In this document: piece by piece, positions 45,195 to 53,389 of the stretch | Position numbering within the stretch: position 1 is the first letter of the stretch | Layout: each line of letters begins with the position of its first letter | Origin: Hymenobacter gelipurpurascens | GTDB taxonomy: Bacteria > Bacteroidota > Bacteroidia > Cytophagales > Hymenobacteraceae | Reading direction: 5' to 3' | NCBI RefSeq assembly: GCF_900187375.1 | Contig: NZ_FYEW01000001.1 | Span: forward strand, 2,542,001 to 2,606,000 | Length of the DNA stretch: 64,000 bases | Notes under the pieces: model-generated | The model's input: the letters and a program-made list of their open reading frames with translations, nothing else | Databases searched by the model: none | Told to the model about the DNA's origin: nothing | Translations under genes and position numbers: made by a program

Positions 45195-45303
45195 CCCACA
45201 CGTCATCCTGAGCTTGCGAAGGATCTTGTTACGCGTGACCGGCTGGCCTAGCGTCTTGTGCTGACGTGACAAGATCCTTCGCAAGCTCAGGATGACGTGC
45301 GGG
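45195..45303. repeat. Large palindromic repeat, subfamily B, inverted orientation
   Basis: Arms of 39 bases (45195-45233 with 45265-45303), 2 mismatches. Loop holds CTGGCCTAGCGTCTTGTGCT, the reverse complement of the loop in 32032-32142 apart from few changes, so this copy is inserted the other way round. The remaining gap 45304-45406 contains nothing recognisable. Confidence 0.92.
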
Positions 45304-45406
45304 TATGCTTCGTTATGAGACAGCTAGTTTGACCAAGATTATAAACTCAGCACGCGAGATGCTTCGCCTACGGTGCTGCGTGAGGTTCTATTTCCACTCA
45401 AGTGGC

Positions 45407-46171
45407 CTACAGCATTCCTTCATCAGCGAAGCTGAAGTAGCCTTGATCGGTGTAGATCAGGTGGTCGAGGACGGGCAGGTCTAGGAACTGGCCGGCTTCT
45501 TTGAGCTTGCGGGTGAGGGCGATGTCGGCGGCGGAGGGGTTGCGGTTGCCGCTGGGGTGGTTGTGCACCAGAATAATGGACGAGGCCAGCTGCTCCAACG
45601 CCTCCTTGAAAATCAGCTTCGGGTCGGCGACGGTGCCGGCTACCCCGCCCCTGCTGATGCTCACGCTGCGCATCACTACATTGGCCCGGTTGAGCAGAAT
45701 CACCCAGAACTCCTCGTGCGGCAAATCCTGCAGGTGGGGCCGGATGAGGTTATGAATATCACGCGAGCTGGTGATAGTGACGCGGGCGGCGGCATCGGCT
45801 TCTTTGCGGCGGCGGCCCAGCTCCAGCGCCGCCACAATGGTAATGGCTTTGGCCTCGCCAATGCCTTTTTGGCGCATTAGCTCCTTAATGGAAAAGCGGG
45901 CCAGCGTGTTCAGATCGTTGTTGGCGGCATTGAGTACCAGCTTGGCTACATCTACGGCGGAGAGCTTGGCGGTGCCGGAGCCCAGCAGTATCGCCATCAA
46001 TTCGGCGTCGGAAAGGGCCGCACGGCCTTTTTGCATGAGCTTTTCGCGGGGGCGGTCTTCCTCGGCCCAGCTCTTGATTCCGAAGGCCGTGGGGGTTTCG
46101 TAGCGTATTGGTGCGGAAGGCTCCTCAGCGTTATCCGATAGATTTTCGGTCAGATTGTCAAACTCTTGCAT
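45407..46171 (-). CDS. radC: RadC-family DNA repair/JAB-domain protein
   Basis: A 254-residue protein. Helix-hairpin-helix-like N-terminal part (LMQKGRAALSDAELMAILLGSG, IKELMRQKGIGEAKAITIVAALEL) followed by a JAMM/MPN metal site HNHPSGNRNPSAADIALT. RadC is named for a disputed recombination role; the JAMM motif suggests a peptidase-like or DNA-processing activity. Single gene. A 36-residue N-terminal extension (NLTENLSDNAEEPSA) beyond the family's usual start is low complexity. Confidence 0.92.
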   Translation of the reverse strand: MQEFDNLTENLSDNAEEPSAPIRYETPTAFGIKSWAEEDRPREKLMQKGRAALSDAELMAILLGSGTAKLSAVDVAKLVLNAANNDLNTLARFSIKELMRQKGIGEAKAITIVAALELGRRRKEADAAARVTITSSRDIHNLIRPHLQDLPHEEFWVILLNRANVVMRSVSISRGGVAGTVADPKLIFKEALEQLASSIILVHNHPSGNRNPSAADIALTRKLKEAGQFLDLPVLDHLIYTDQGYFSFADEGML

Positions 46172-46285
46172 AGGGCACTCTTGTTGTAACGTCCGGAAAA
46201 TAAAGCAAAAACCCGACTCCCGCGTCTGCGTTCGTACGCCCGGCCACTCAAACTACTGGTCGTTTACGGAGTTTCTACCCTCACT

Positions 46286-47536
46286 ATGTCTCGTTCTTTT
46301 TCTGGTATTGTATTTCTGCTGCTGATTGTAGTAGCCGAATGGTATGGCCTACAGGCCGTTCGCACGGCGCTACAGAGCGCTACTCCGCTGGCCCGCCGTA
46401 GCGCCAGCATCTTCTACTGGCTGCTCACGCTCACCATCTGGGGCCTAGGCATCTGGGCTCTCATGAACCGCACGCAGCACGCCTCGTTCCGCTCCTATTT
46501 CGGGGGCGTATTGCTGGCCCTGATTGCGGCTAAAATCGTGATTATGCTGCCGCTTCTGCTGGAAGACGTGGTGCGCGTGGTGCGCTGGGCCGCACAGGCC
46601 CTGGGCAACAGGCCTAGCGGTTCTTCTGAGAGCAACGCCATTTCCCGCAGCGAGTTTATCAGCCGACTGGCGCTGGTGCTGGGCGCCATCCCGTTCGTGT
46701 CCCTGATATGGGGCATGGTGCGGGGCGGCACCGACTACACGGTGAAGCGCGTAACGCTGCGTTTCCCTAACCTGCCGGCTTCATTTGATGGCTTTAAGGT
46801 GCTGCAGATTTCCGATTTGCACACGGGCTCGTTCCAATCAAAAGAGCCGCTGCAGCGCGCCGTGGCCATGATTAACAAGCAGAACGCTGACCTTGTGTTC
46901 ATGACCGGCGACCTGGTGAACAACTACGCCCACGAGGTTGAGGAGCACATCGAGACGCTGGCCGGCATCCAATCAAAACTCCCGATTTACTCCATTCTCG
47001 GCAACCACGATTATGCCGATTACATCAACTGGACCGAGCAAGGTGGCCTAGCGGCCAAACAAGCCAACCTGGACCGCCTGAAGCAGAACCACGCCAAAAT
47101 TGGCTGGCGCCTGATGCTCGATGAAAGTCATCATGTGGAGCGCAATGGCGAAAAAATTGCCATCATCGGGGTGCAGAACTGGGGCGCGCGCATGGGCTTC
47201 CCCAAGTACGGCGACCTGGCCAAGGCCCACGCCCAGTCCGATGCGCCCTTCAAGATTCTGCTCTCCCATGACCCCTCCCACTGGGATGGCGAAGTGCATC
47301 AGTACAACGACATCGACCTGACACTTTCCGGGCACACCCACGGCATGCAGTTCGGCGTGAACCTGCCGTTTCTGAAGTGGAGCCCGGTGCAGTATGCGTA
47401 CCGGCAGTGGGCGGGCCTGTATCAGCGGGGCAAGCAGTATTTATACGTAAATGCTGGCCTTGGCTTTATCGGCTACCCAGGCCGGGTGGGCTTTCTGCCT
47501 GAAATCACGGTGTTTGAACTGCGCCGGGAGGCCTAG
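46286..47536 (+). CDS. Membrane-anchored metallophosphoesterase
   Basis: A 416-residue protein. Four N-terminal hydrophobic helices (about 1-150) are followed by a calcineurin-like domain: ISDLHTGSF (D, H), VFMTGDLVNN (D), SILGNHDYADY (N, H), ILLSHDPSHW (H) and LSGHTHGMQFG (H, H). The fold suits a phosphodiesterase, with UDP-sugar or nucleotide substrates known in relatives (LpxH, YkuE-like), but this one resembles the YaeI-type membrane form more. A terminator follows at 47574-47607. Confidence 0.88.
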   Translation: MSRSFSGIVFLLLIVVAEWYGLQAVRTALQSATPLARRSASIFYWLLTLTIWGLGIWALMNRTQHASFRSYFGGVLLALIAAKIVIMLPLLLEDVVRVVRWAAQALGNRPSGSSESNAISRSEFISRLALVLGAIPFVSLIWGMVRGGTDYTVKRVTLRFPNLPASFDGFKVLQISDLHTGSFQSKEPLQRAVAMINKQNADLVFMTGDLVNNYAHEVEEHIETLAGIQSKLPIYSILGNHDYADYINWTEQGGLAAKQANLDRLKQNHAKIGWRLMLDESHHVERNGEKIAIIGVQNWGARMGFPKYGDLAKAHAQSDAPFKILLSHDPSHWDGEVHQYNDIDLTLSGHTHGMQFGVNLPFLKWSPVQYAYRQWAGLYQRGKQYLYVNAGLGFIGYPGRVGFLPEITVFELRREA

Positions 47537-47573
47537 GCCAGTCTGTAGTGGCCTAGCAGCCTAATGTCATCAT

Positions 47574-47607
47574 AAAAAGCCCGCACCTTTCTGGAAGTGC
47601 GGGCTTT
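47574..47607 (+). terminator. Rho-independent terminator
   Basis: A stem AAAAAGCCCGCAC with AAGTGCGGGCTTTTT (one bulge) and a T-run, 38 bases after the phosphoesterase. Confidence 0.85.
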
Positions 47608-47714
47608 TTTTGGATTTATCGGGGTCTGTAGTAACCGCAACAGAACCGTAGGCGTATAGCCGCCATCAGGAATTTTTCCTGCCACTCTCTCCCTCTCTCA
47701 ACTCCCTCATTCCC

Positions 47715-48371
47715 ATGAAAAAGACCCTGTTTTTGCTTTCGTGCGCCGTAGGCCTCACGATGGCTTCCTGCTCGCAGGATAAGACCACTGACACCACCAC
47801 GAGTGCCGATGGTACGACTACCACTACCACCACGACTACGACCACATCGTACTCGGAAGATGCTATCCAGCGCCGCGCCGACCGTATGGCGGCCGATATG
47901 GCAGCCAAAATGAAGCTCGACGATGCTACCCGCACCAAAATCCGGACGGTATACGTGACCCGCGGTCAGCGCATCGGTGAGCTGCAGCAGAAGTACGCTA
48001 CCGACACCACCGGCATGGCCGCCGCTATGCGCGACGTGTACACGTCTTCTGATGCTGAAATGAAGTCGGTCTTCACAGACCCCGCTCAGTACACGGCCTA
48101 CGAGTCGAGCCGCATGGAGTACATGGATGACCGCTACATGGACGATGACGCTATGTCGTCTTCCAACATGGATTCGTCTTCGATGGATAACTCGGCTACC
48201 AGCAGCACGCAGTCGTCGGATATGCCCGTGGGCACCGATGGCAAAGTGAAAGTGAAGCGCGACGGCGACGTGAAACTGAAAGACAGCGAAGGCAACAAGG
48301 CCAAGATTGACGCCGATGATGCCACGATGAAAGTGAAGCCCGAAGAAGGCGGCAAAACGGTTATTAAGTAA
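47715..48371 (+). CDS. Lipoprotein with poly-Thr linker, 218 aa
   Basis: Lipobox TMASC (Cys19), then a threonine-only run of 11 (about residues 34-44) encoded by repeated ACN codons. The helical middle (about 48-120, IQRRADRMAADMAAKMKLDDATRTKIRTVY) resembles small periplasmic stress or Spy-like chaperone domains. An Asp/Ser/Met-rich segment (MEYMDDRYMDDDAMSSSNM) and a Lys/Asp-rich repeat tail (KVKVKRDGDVKLKDSEGNK) follow. The role is unknown; the poly-Thr tract may vary in length between strains. Confidence 0.7.
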   Translation: MKKTLFLLSCAVGLTMASCSQDKTTDTTTSADGTTTTTTTTTTTSYSEDAIQRRADRMAADMAAKMKLDDATRTKIRTVYVTRGQRIGELQQKYATDTTGMAAAMRDVYTSSDAEMKSVFTDPAQYTAYESSRMEYMDDRYMDDDAMSSSNMDSSSMDNSATSSTQSSDMPVGTDGKVKVKRDGDVKLKDSEGNKAKIDADDATMKVKPEEGGKTVIK

Positions 48372-48414
48372 CTGTTGCGCTAGGCCACTTTTTACTGGCC
48401 TAACCATATTTAAG

Positions 48415-48447
48415 AGCCCGCACCTGCAACGGTGTGGGCTTTTTTTG
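48415..48447 (+). terminator. Rho-independent terminator
   Basis: A 10-bp stem AGCCCGCACC / GGTGTGGGCT with one G-T pair, 6-base loop and a T7 tract. Confidence 0.85.
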
Positions 48448-48561
48448 TCTCCATTGGACATTGATCGGTCGATTCATTTGCGTCCCTGGTAGGTTTAAGT
48501 GAATTTTCCCGATTGGTCTGCGTTAGTTTGTGCGTTGATGATAGTTGGCTTATTTAGTTCT

Positions 48562-49203
48562 ATGTTTCGCTGCTGGCTGCTGCCACTTGTGTTTTTGCTG
48601 CTGAGTGTGGGCTTGGCCACGGCCCAGGTGCGTGTAACAGGCTCCGTATCGGATGCCAGCACCCGCAAGCCTATTCCGGGCGCCTCGGTGGTGGTGCAGC
48701 GCACTCGTATGGGCGTAATAGCCAACTTCGAGGGCGACTTCAGCATCTCCGCCGCTTCCACCGATACGCTTATTTTCCGGGCTGTCGGCTTCAAAGCGCA
48801 ACGTATGCCCCTGGGCGGCACCGGCCTCTCGCAGCTGATTGTGCAGATAAAGCTCCGGCAAGACACCGTGCTGCTGGGCGAAGTGCGCGTAACGGAAGGC
48901 CGCCCCGACCGCGCCGCTATCAACAAGGCCTTGCGCAATATCCGGCGGCCCAGCACCGCGCCTACCAGCGCCGTGAAGCGCCCGCCAGCCCCCAAACCAC
49001 TTTTCGCCGTAGATTCTGCGGCGCCCAAAGCCCCCACGCCCAGCCTGGCCAGCCCCGTGAGCCTGATCTATGAGCAGTTTTCCAGAGAAGGCAAGCAGCG
49101 CCAGAAGATGATGGAAATTCAGGCCCAGGAAAACGCCGAAAAAGCCCGCCAGGCCCGCCAGAAGTACAACAAGAACTTCAAAGACAACCACGGCTACGAA
49201 TAA
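48562..49203 (+). CDS. Secreted CarboxypepD_reg-like protein, 213 aa
   Basis: ATG 48562 gives signal peptide MFRCWLLPLVFLLLSVGLATAQ. The mature start VRVTGSVSDASTRKPIPGASVVVQ is the CarboxypepD_reg-like beta-sandwich, the domain that opens many TonB-dependent transporters, followed by a plug-like region ending in LLGEVRVTEGRPDRAAINKAL. Unlike a transporter there is no barrel; a basic coiled tail (RQKMMEIQAQENAEKARQARQ) closes the protein. It probably acts at the envelope. An upstream ATG at 48538 is a possible longer start. Confidence 0.75.
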   Translation: MFRCWLLPLVFLLLSVGLATAQVRVTGSVSDASTRKPIPGASVVVQRTRMGVIANFEGDFSISAASTDTLIFRAVGFKAQRMPLGGTGLSQLIVQIKLRQDTVLLGEVRVTEGRPDRAAINKALRNIRRPSTAPTSAVKRPPAPKPLFAVDSAAPKAPTPSLASPVSLIYEQFSREGKQRQKMMEIQAQENAEKARQARQKYNKNFKDNHGYE

Positions 49204-49222
49204 GGTGAAGTGGTGATTCAGT

Positions 49223-49449
49223 GAGTTCAATGTGCTGGCGGAGCTAGGCCTATTTGTCATTGCGAGCAGAGCGAAGGAATCTTTCCTTGTCGTAAGCAGT
49301 GCATCTGATAAAACTAAGAGCCCTTACTTCCCTAGCGGTGGTAAGGGCTTTTGAATAGGCCATTAGTTGGCGCTAGTGGAAGGAAAGGTTGCTTCGTCCT
49401 TCGTCCTCGCAATGACAGATAGGCCTAGCTCCGTCAGCACATCGAACTC
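49223..49449. repeat. Composite long palindrome, about 230 bp
   Basis: Outer arms of 44 bases (49223-49266 with 49406-49449) differ at 3 positions. The core of each (TGTCATTGCGAG) resembles subfamily C. An inner terminator-like hairpin AGCCCTTACTTCC/GGTAAGGGCT is nested in the middle. It fills most of the gene-free stretch 49204-49514, between a secreted protein and uvsE. Confidence 0.85.
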
Positions 49450-49514
49450 ACAAACTCGTCATTTCACTACATCACCTGTTTACCTCTTCACCACTTTTCT
49501 CGTACAGCCGGTAT

Positions 49515-50429
49515 ATGAAAATCGGCTATCCTTGCGTAAACGAGTCTTTGGACTGCACTTCTACCAGCACGTTCCGGCTGGCGTCTTACTCCGATGAGCG
49601 GCTGGAGCTCACGGTGCGCAACAACCTCAACTGCCTGCTGCGCATCCTGGAGTTTAATGTGGCCCAGGGCATGCTGTTCTTCCGCATTGGCTCGGGCGTG
49701 GTACCGTTCGGCTCCCACCCTATCAACGGGTTTCCCTGGCAAACGCACTTTGCGGCGGAGTTTCGGGCCGTCGGCGACTATATCAAGGCCCACAACATGC
49801 GGGTGTCCTTCCACCCCGATCAGTTTGTGGTGCTGAACTCGCCCGATGCCGGCATTGTGGAACGTAGCATTTCGGAGCTGGTGTACCAGGGCTCGATGCT
49901 GGATCTGATGGGCCTCGACAGCACGCACAAGCTGCAAATCCACGTCGGCGGCCTCTACAACGACCGGGAGCTGGCCATTTCGCGCTTTATCGACACCTAC
50001 CGCCGCCTGCCGGCCCCCGTTACGGCCCGCCTGGTTATTGAAAACGACGACCGGTTGTTTAGCCTGCAGGACTGCCTGCGCGTGCACGAGGCCGTGGGCA
50101 TCCCGATTCTGTTCGATAATTTCCACCACGAGTGCCTGAACCACGGCGAGCCAATGGCCGAAGCCCTGCGCCTAGCTGCTGGCACCTGGCATCCGGAGCG
50201 CGACGGCACCATGATGATGGACTACAGCTCTCAGGCGCCTGGCGAGCGGAAGGGTAAGCACACCACCTCTTTGGTAGAAGAGCTGTTTCGGGAGTTTCTT
50301 ACCCATTTGCAAGGCGTGAACCCCGATATCATGCTCGAAATCAAAGACAAGGAAATCAGTGCGCGGCGGGCCGTAGCCATCCTGCACGAGCTGGGCCTGG
50401 CTACACCGCAGCCGGTTTCTATTCAATAA
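49515..50429 (+). CDS. uvsE: UV damage endonuclease
   Basis: A 304-residue TIM-barrel nuclease that cuts 5' to UV photoproducts and other lesions, an alternative to nucleotide-excision repair. MKIGYPCVNESLDCTSTSTF is the N-terminal block. Metal ligands lie in RIGSGVVPFGSHP, RVSFHPDQFVVLNSPD, QIHVGGLYNDR, RLVIENDDRLFS, FDNFHHECLN, DYSSQAPGERKGKH and MLEIKDKE. The length is typical. Family match is strong. It is followed within 28 bases by a small gene of unknown role. Confidence 0.93.
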   Translation: MKIGYPCVNESLDCTSTSTFRLASYSDERLELTVRNNLNCLLRILEFNVAQGMLFFRIGSGVVPFGSHPINGFPWQTHFAAEFRAVGDYIKAHNMRVSFHPDQFVVLNSPDAGIVERSISELVYQGSMLDLMGLDSTHKLQIHVGGLYNDRELAISRFIDTYRRLPAPVTARLVIENDDRLFSLQDCLRVHEAVGIPILFDNFHHECLNHGEPMAEALRLAAGTWHPERDGTMMMDYSSQAPGERKGKHTTSLVEELFREFLTHLQGVNPDIMLEIKDKEISARRAVAILHELGLATPQPVSIQ

Positions 50430-50456
50430 TATCTCACCCGATTTCTACACTTCCTC

Positions 50457-50822
50457 ATGGCAAATCAATCGAATTCTGCTGACGCGAAACAGCTTACCGA
50501 GACCCTGCAAGCGTTGCAGGGTGGCCTAACCAGCATTCCAATCAGTACTGCCAGCACCACCATCGATCAGTGGCAGGAAGTGCTGCAGCAAAGCGGCATT
50601 CCAGCCCTGCAGGACATCGACCGGGAGCTTGGCAACCTGCAGTCGTTGCTCACGGTGGGCGCAAGTGGCCTAGATGGTCAGGCAATTGGCCGATCCCTCA
50701 GCATGCTCGGCAGCCAGACTTCGCAGGTAGCCGCTACCGCCGCCCCGGAGCTGCGGGCCTCTCTTACGCCTTTAGCTGATTTTCTGCTCAAAGCCGGCGG
50801 CAAGCTGGAAGACCAGAAGTAA
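50457..50822 (+). CDS. Hypothetical helical protein, 121 aa
   Basis: A soluble, all-helical protein with no transmembrane segment or signal: ADAKQLTETLQALQGG, STTIDQWQEVLQQSGI, LQDIDRELGNLQSLLTVGASG, ELRASLTPLADFLLKAGG. No domain is recognised. It follows uvsE by 28 bases, so it may share that transcript. A terminator-like hairpin lies just after it at 50838-50868. Confidence 0.6.
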   Translation: MANQSNSADAKQLTETLQALQGGLTSIPISTASTTIDQWQEVLQQSGIPALQDIDRELGNLQSLLTVGASGLDGQAIGRSLSMLGSQTSQVAATAAPELRASLTPLADFLLKAGGKLEDQK

Positions 50823-50837
50823 TTAATTGTCCCATAT

Positions 50838-50868
50838 AAAAAGGTCTAGTTTACGCTAGGCCTTTTTC
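50838..50868. terminator. Hairpin between convergent genes
   Basis: A stem AAAAAGGTCTA / TAGGCCTTTTT with one G-T pair. It overlaps the last codons of the minus-strand orphan gene ending at 50851. Confidence 0.6.
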
Positions 50869-51324
50869 GTGGAAATATGCGAACCAAAAGTCTACGACTT
50901 TATCTATTATCTGCAAATATGGTTCTGATTGGTTGTTGTCAAATTCAATTATTAATTCAGTTGCAACATAGCCATCTTGGACATATCCGTTTTGAACATA
51001 TCCAGAAGAATAACTCCTGACCATATTTGATCGCCCTTTACTAACAGTGAAGTGTTTACCACCAGTTATTATATCATGTAATACACTTAGCTCTGGACAT
51101 ATTTTCTCAAATGCCTGTCTTAGGTCATACAGACTCTGATAATTACTTTTCTCATTTGTATTAAAAACCCAATCTAACAAATGCCAACCTGACAGCGCAC
51201 AGTCTAAAGCTTTATAACCTAAAGCTTTATAACGTGAGCCACTATGGTTTTTGAATTCAGTATAATCATGAACTAACTTTTTGAATAAGTCAACGGATGA
51301 TTCTAAAAGGTTGTAATCATTCAT
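50851..51324 (-). CDS. AT-rich orphan gene, 157 aa
   Basis: Unrecognised protein. It is far more AT-rich than everything around it, with AT-ended codons. The protein is mostly helical with basic and acidic patches, plus two internal repeats: YKALGYKALD (from a perfect 15-base tandem duplication at 51204-51233) and YVQNGYVQDGYV. LHDIITGGKHFTVSKGRS and a C-terminal helix VDFWFAYFHEKG are distinctive. Likely horizontally acquired. No defence or toxin family is recognised, but small AT-rich genes of this kind often belong to such cargo. Confidence 0.65.
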   Translation of the reverse strand: MNDYNLLESSVDLFKKLVHDYTEFKNHSGSRYKALGYKALDCALSGWHLLDWVFNTNEKSNYQSLYDLRQAFEKICPELSVLHDIITGGKHFTVSKGRSNMVRSYSSGYVQNGYVQDGYVATELIIEFDNNQSEPYLQIIDKVVDFWFAYFHEKGLA

Positions 51325-51358
51325 ACAGAATCAATTCAATACGTTACAAATACATTTA

Positions 51359-52690
51359 TCAAACAAGGGCAACCTGTACAGGCGGGAAAGTGAGCAGGAA
51401 AGAGGTACCCAGCCCCATGATCGAGTTGACTTCTAGGCGAATGTGGTGCAGTTCGGCAATGGTGCGCACAATGGATAGGCCTAAGCCGTAGCTGTCGGTA
51501 TCAGCGGCGGCGCCTTTATCAAACCGATCAAACAGGCGCGGGAGCTGCTCTTTGCTGATGCCTAGGCCAGTATCCCGGATTTCCAGCACGTAGCCGGCTC
51601 CTGCGGGGTGGCCTAGCACATGAATCTGGCCCTCGGGGCGGTTGTACTTGATGGCATTGCTGACCAGGTTGAATAACAGCGTAAACAGCAGGCCGCGGTT
51701 GCAGTTCACCACCGCAAAATCGGGGGACACTTGCTGGTGTAGCGTGAGGTTATGCACTTGCAGGCGGTCTTGCAGCTCCTCGGCTACCTCCGCCACCAGC
51801 TGAGCCAATGAAACCGTTTCGGTGCGCGGGAACTGGTCGTTTTCGATTTTGGAAATCATCAGCAGCGACTTGATGATGGTGCGCAGCCGGTGCACTGTCC
51901 GCTGCGATTCTACCACGCGCAGCAGGTTCTCATCGGAGAGGCTCTCGTCGGCGAGCATATTATCAAAGCGGTACTGCAGGGCGGTGAGCGGCGTGAGCAG
52001 TTCGTGCGAGGCATCAGCAATAAACTTGCGCTCCTTCGTGAACGACTCCTGAATGGTCGTCATCATTTCCCGCAGGCTCTCATCGAGGTACCGGAAATCT
52101 GTGGTGCTGGTCGGGATGGGGTCGAAAGTGAAAGAGGCCGGGTTGTGCACGTTTTTCAGCCGCTTCCGGATGATGGTGTTCAGGGGTTCCAGTAGGTAGC
52201 GGAAGAAGGCCAGATCGGCCAGCGTGGTGAGGCCAATAGCTACCAGCAGAATGTAGAAGGCATAGCGGCGGAAGTTCTTCTCCGTTTCGCCAATGCTGCC
52301 CGTGCTCCGGCCAATTTCCAGCAGATACGGCTGCCCATCCTGCACAAAGGAGTAGCTGAGCACACGGTATTCCACAATCTCGTCCTCCACCGCCCGCTTC
52401 GAGTCCTCAATAACATCGATTTTAGGACCCGGCGGAATCTCTTCCAGGGAGATAAACTCCTCCTTCAGCAGGTTGTAGCTCCCATAAGACGACTGCTCGC
52501 CCTCGATAAAGGTAGAAATGCCTGTACGCCGGATGATGCGCAGCACTTTCTCTTTCTTTTGCTGCAGGCGCTGATCGGTGGAAAGCAGGGCCAGGCGGCT
52601 CATCACGGGCGGCAACACGCCCACCAGCAGCAGCAAAATCGCAATCCGCGACAAGGCATTGAACAGCGAAAATTTGGCCCCCAGCTTCAC
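51359..52690 (-). CDS. Sensor histidine kinase
   Basis: A 443-residue inner-membrane kinase. GTG 52690 is the start; helices are at about 10-31 (IAILLLLVGVLPPVM) and 143-163 (YILLVAIGLTTLADLAFF), with a periplasmic sensor of about 110 residues. The H-box is DASHELLTPLTALQY with phospho-His 229; the usual HELRTPL has Leu instead of Arg. HATPase motifs are NLVSNAIKYN, RDTGLGIS and YGLGLSIV. It is transcribed 7 bases after the response regulator, so the two form a classic pair. Confidence 0.92.
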   Translation of the reverse strand: MKLGAKFSLFNALSRIAILLLLVGVLPPVMSRLALLSTDQRLQQKKEKVLRIIRRTGISTFIEGEQSSYGSYNLLKEEFISLEEIPPGPKIDVIEDSKRAVEDEIVEYRVLSYSFVQDGQPYLLEIGRSTGSIGETEKNFRRYAFYILLVAIGLTTLADLAFFRYLLEPLNTIIRKRLKNVHNPASFTFDPIPTSTTDFRYLDESLREMMTTIQESFTKERKFIADASHELLTPLTALQYRFDNMLADESLSDENLLRVVESQRTVHRLRTIIKSLLMISKIENDQFPRTETVSLAQLVAEVAEELQDRLQVHNLTLHQQVSPDFAVVNCNRGLLFTLLFNLVSNAIKYNRPEGQIHVLGHPAGAGYVLEIRDTGLGISKEQLPRLFDRFDKGAAADTDSYGLGLSIVRTIAELHHIRLEVNSIMGLGTSFLLTFPPVQVALV

Positions 52691-52697
52691 AAGCGCA

Positions 52698-53378
52698 TTA
52701 TTTCGGTAATACGGCCCGGTAGCCCAGTCCGCGCACAGTTTCCAGCCAAGTTACGTCGGCGTACTGGCCTAGCTTCTTGCGCAGATTTTTGATGTGGGCG
52801 TCAATGTAGTTCGAGTCGAACCCCGATTCGGGCAAATTGCCCCAAATGTGCTCCGTAAGCTGCAGGCGCGTAAGCACGCGGTTGCGGTGGAGCACCAGGT
52901 AGCTCAGCACATCAAATTCCTTTACTGACAACGACACTTCCTGATGCTGATGCAGCAGCCGGCGGTTTTGCACGTCCAGCTCAAACTCTCCGCAGGCTAC
53001 CAGCGGCTTGTTCAGCCCGAAGCGGCGGCGCGTGATGGCGTGCATGCGGGCCAGCAGCTCCGGCAACGAAAACGGCTTGGCCAGGTAGTCATCGGCCCCC
53101 AATTCCAGGCCGCGGATGCGGTCTTCTACACTGCCGCGGGCTGTAAGAATGATAAAGGCCGCGGTGGAGTCGTTTTGCTTGGCTTCGGCCAGCACGTCCA
53201 GGCCGTCGCCGCCGGGCAGGCCTAGGTCTAGCAGCACAAAGTCGAACCCATTATCGGCCAGCTGCTCCGAGGCTTCCCGGGCGGTGCGGGCCACAGTACA
53301 AACAAAGCTTTGCTGGTGCAGAAAAATACCCAGCTCGCGCGCCATGGTGCGCTCATCCTCCACAATCAATACCGTCAT
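52698..53378 (-). CDS. OmpR-family response regulator
   Basis: A 226-residue regulator. ATG 53378 gives MTVLIVEDERTMARELG. Receiver: D8 in the acidic pair, phospho-acceptor D51 in LLDLGLPGGDG, Lys101 in YLAKPFSL. The DNA-binding winged helix (about 130-226) has ISLSVKEFDVLSYLVLHRN-like spacing, DSNYIDAHIKNLRKKLG and TVRGLGYRAVLP. It is followed 7 bases later by its kinase; the target genes are probably the neighbouring secreted proteins (inference). Confidence 0.93.
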   Translation of the reverse strand: MTVLIVEDERTMARELGIFLHQQSFVCTVARTAREASEQLADNGFDFVLLDLGLPGGDGLDVLAEAKQNDSTAAFIILTARGSVEDRIRGLELGADDYLAKPFSLPELLARMHAITRRRFGLNKPLVACGEFELDVQNRRLLHQHQEVSLSVKEFDVLSYLVLHRNRVLTRLQLTEHIWGNLPESGFDSNYIDAHIKNLRKKLGQYADVTWLETVRGLGYRAVLPK

Positions 53379-53389
53379 CAGCCGTCGTA

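Noticed and set aside
47616..48461. 281-codon minus-strand frame opposite the poly-Thr lipoprotein
   Set aside because: Low-complexity His/Val product mirrors the real gene; it also runs through the upstream terminator.
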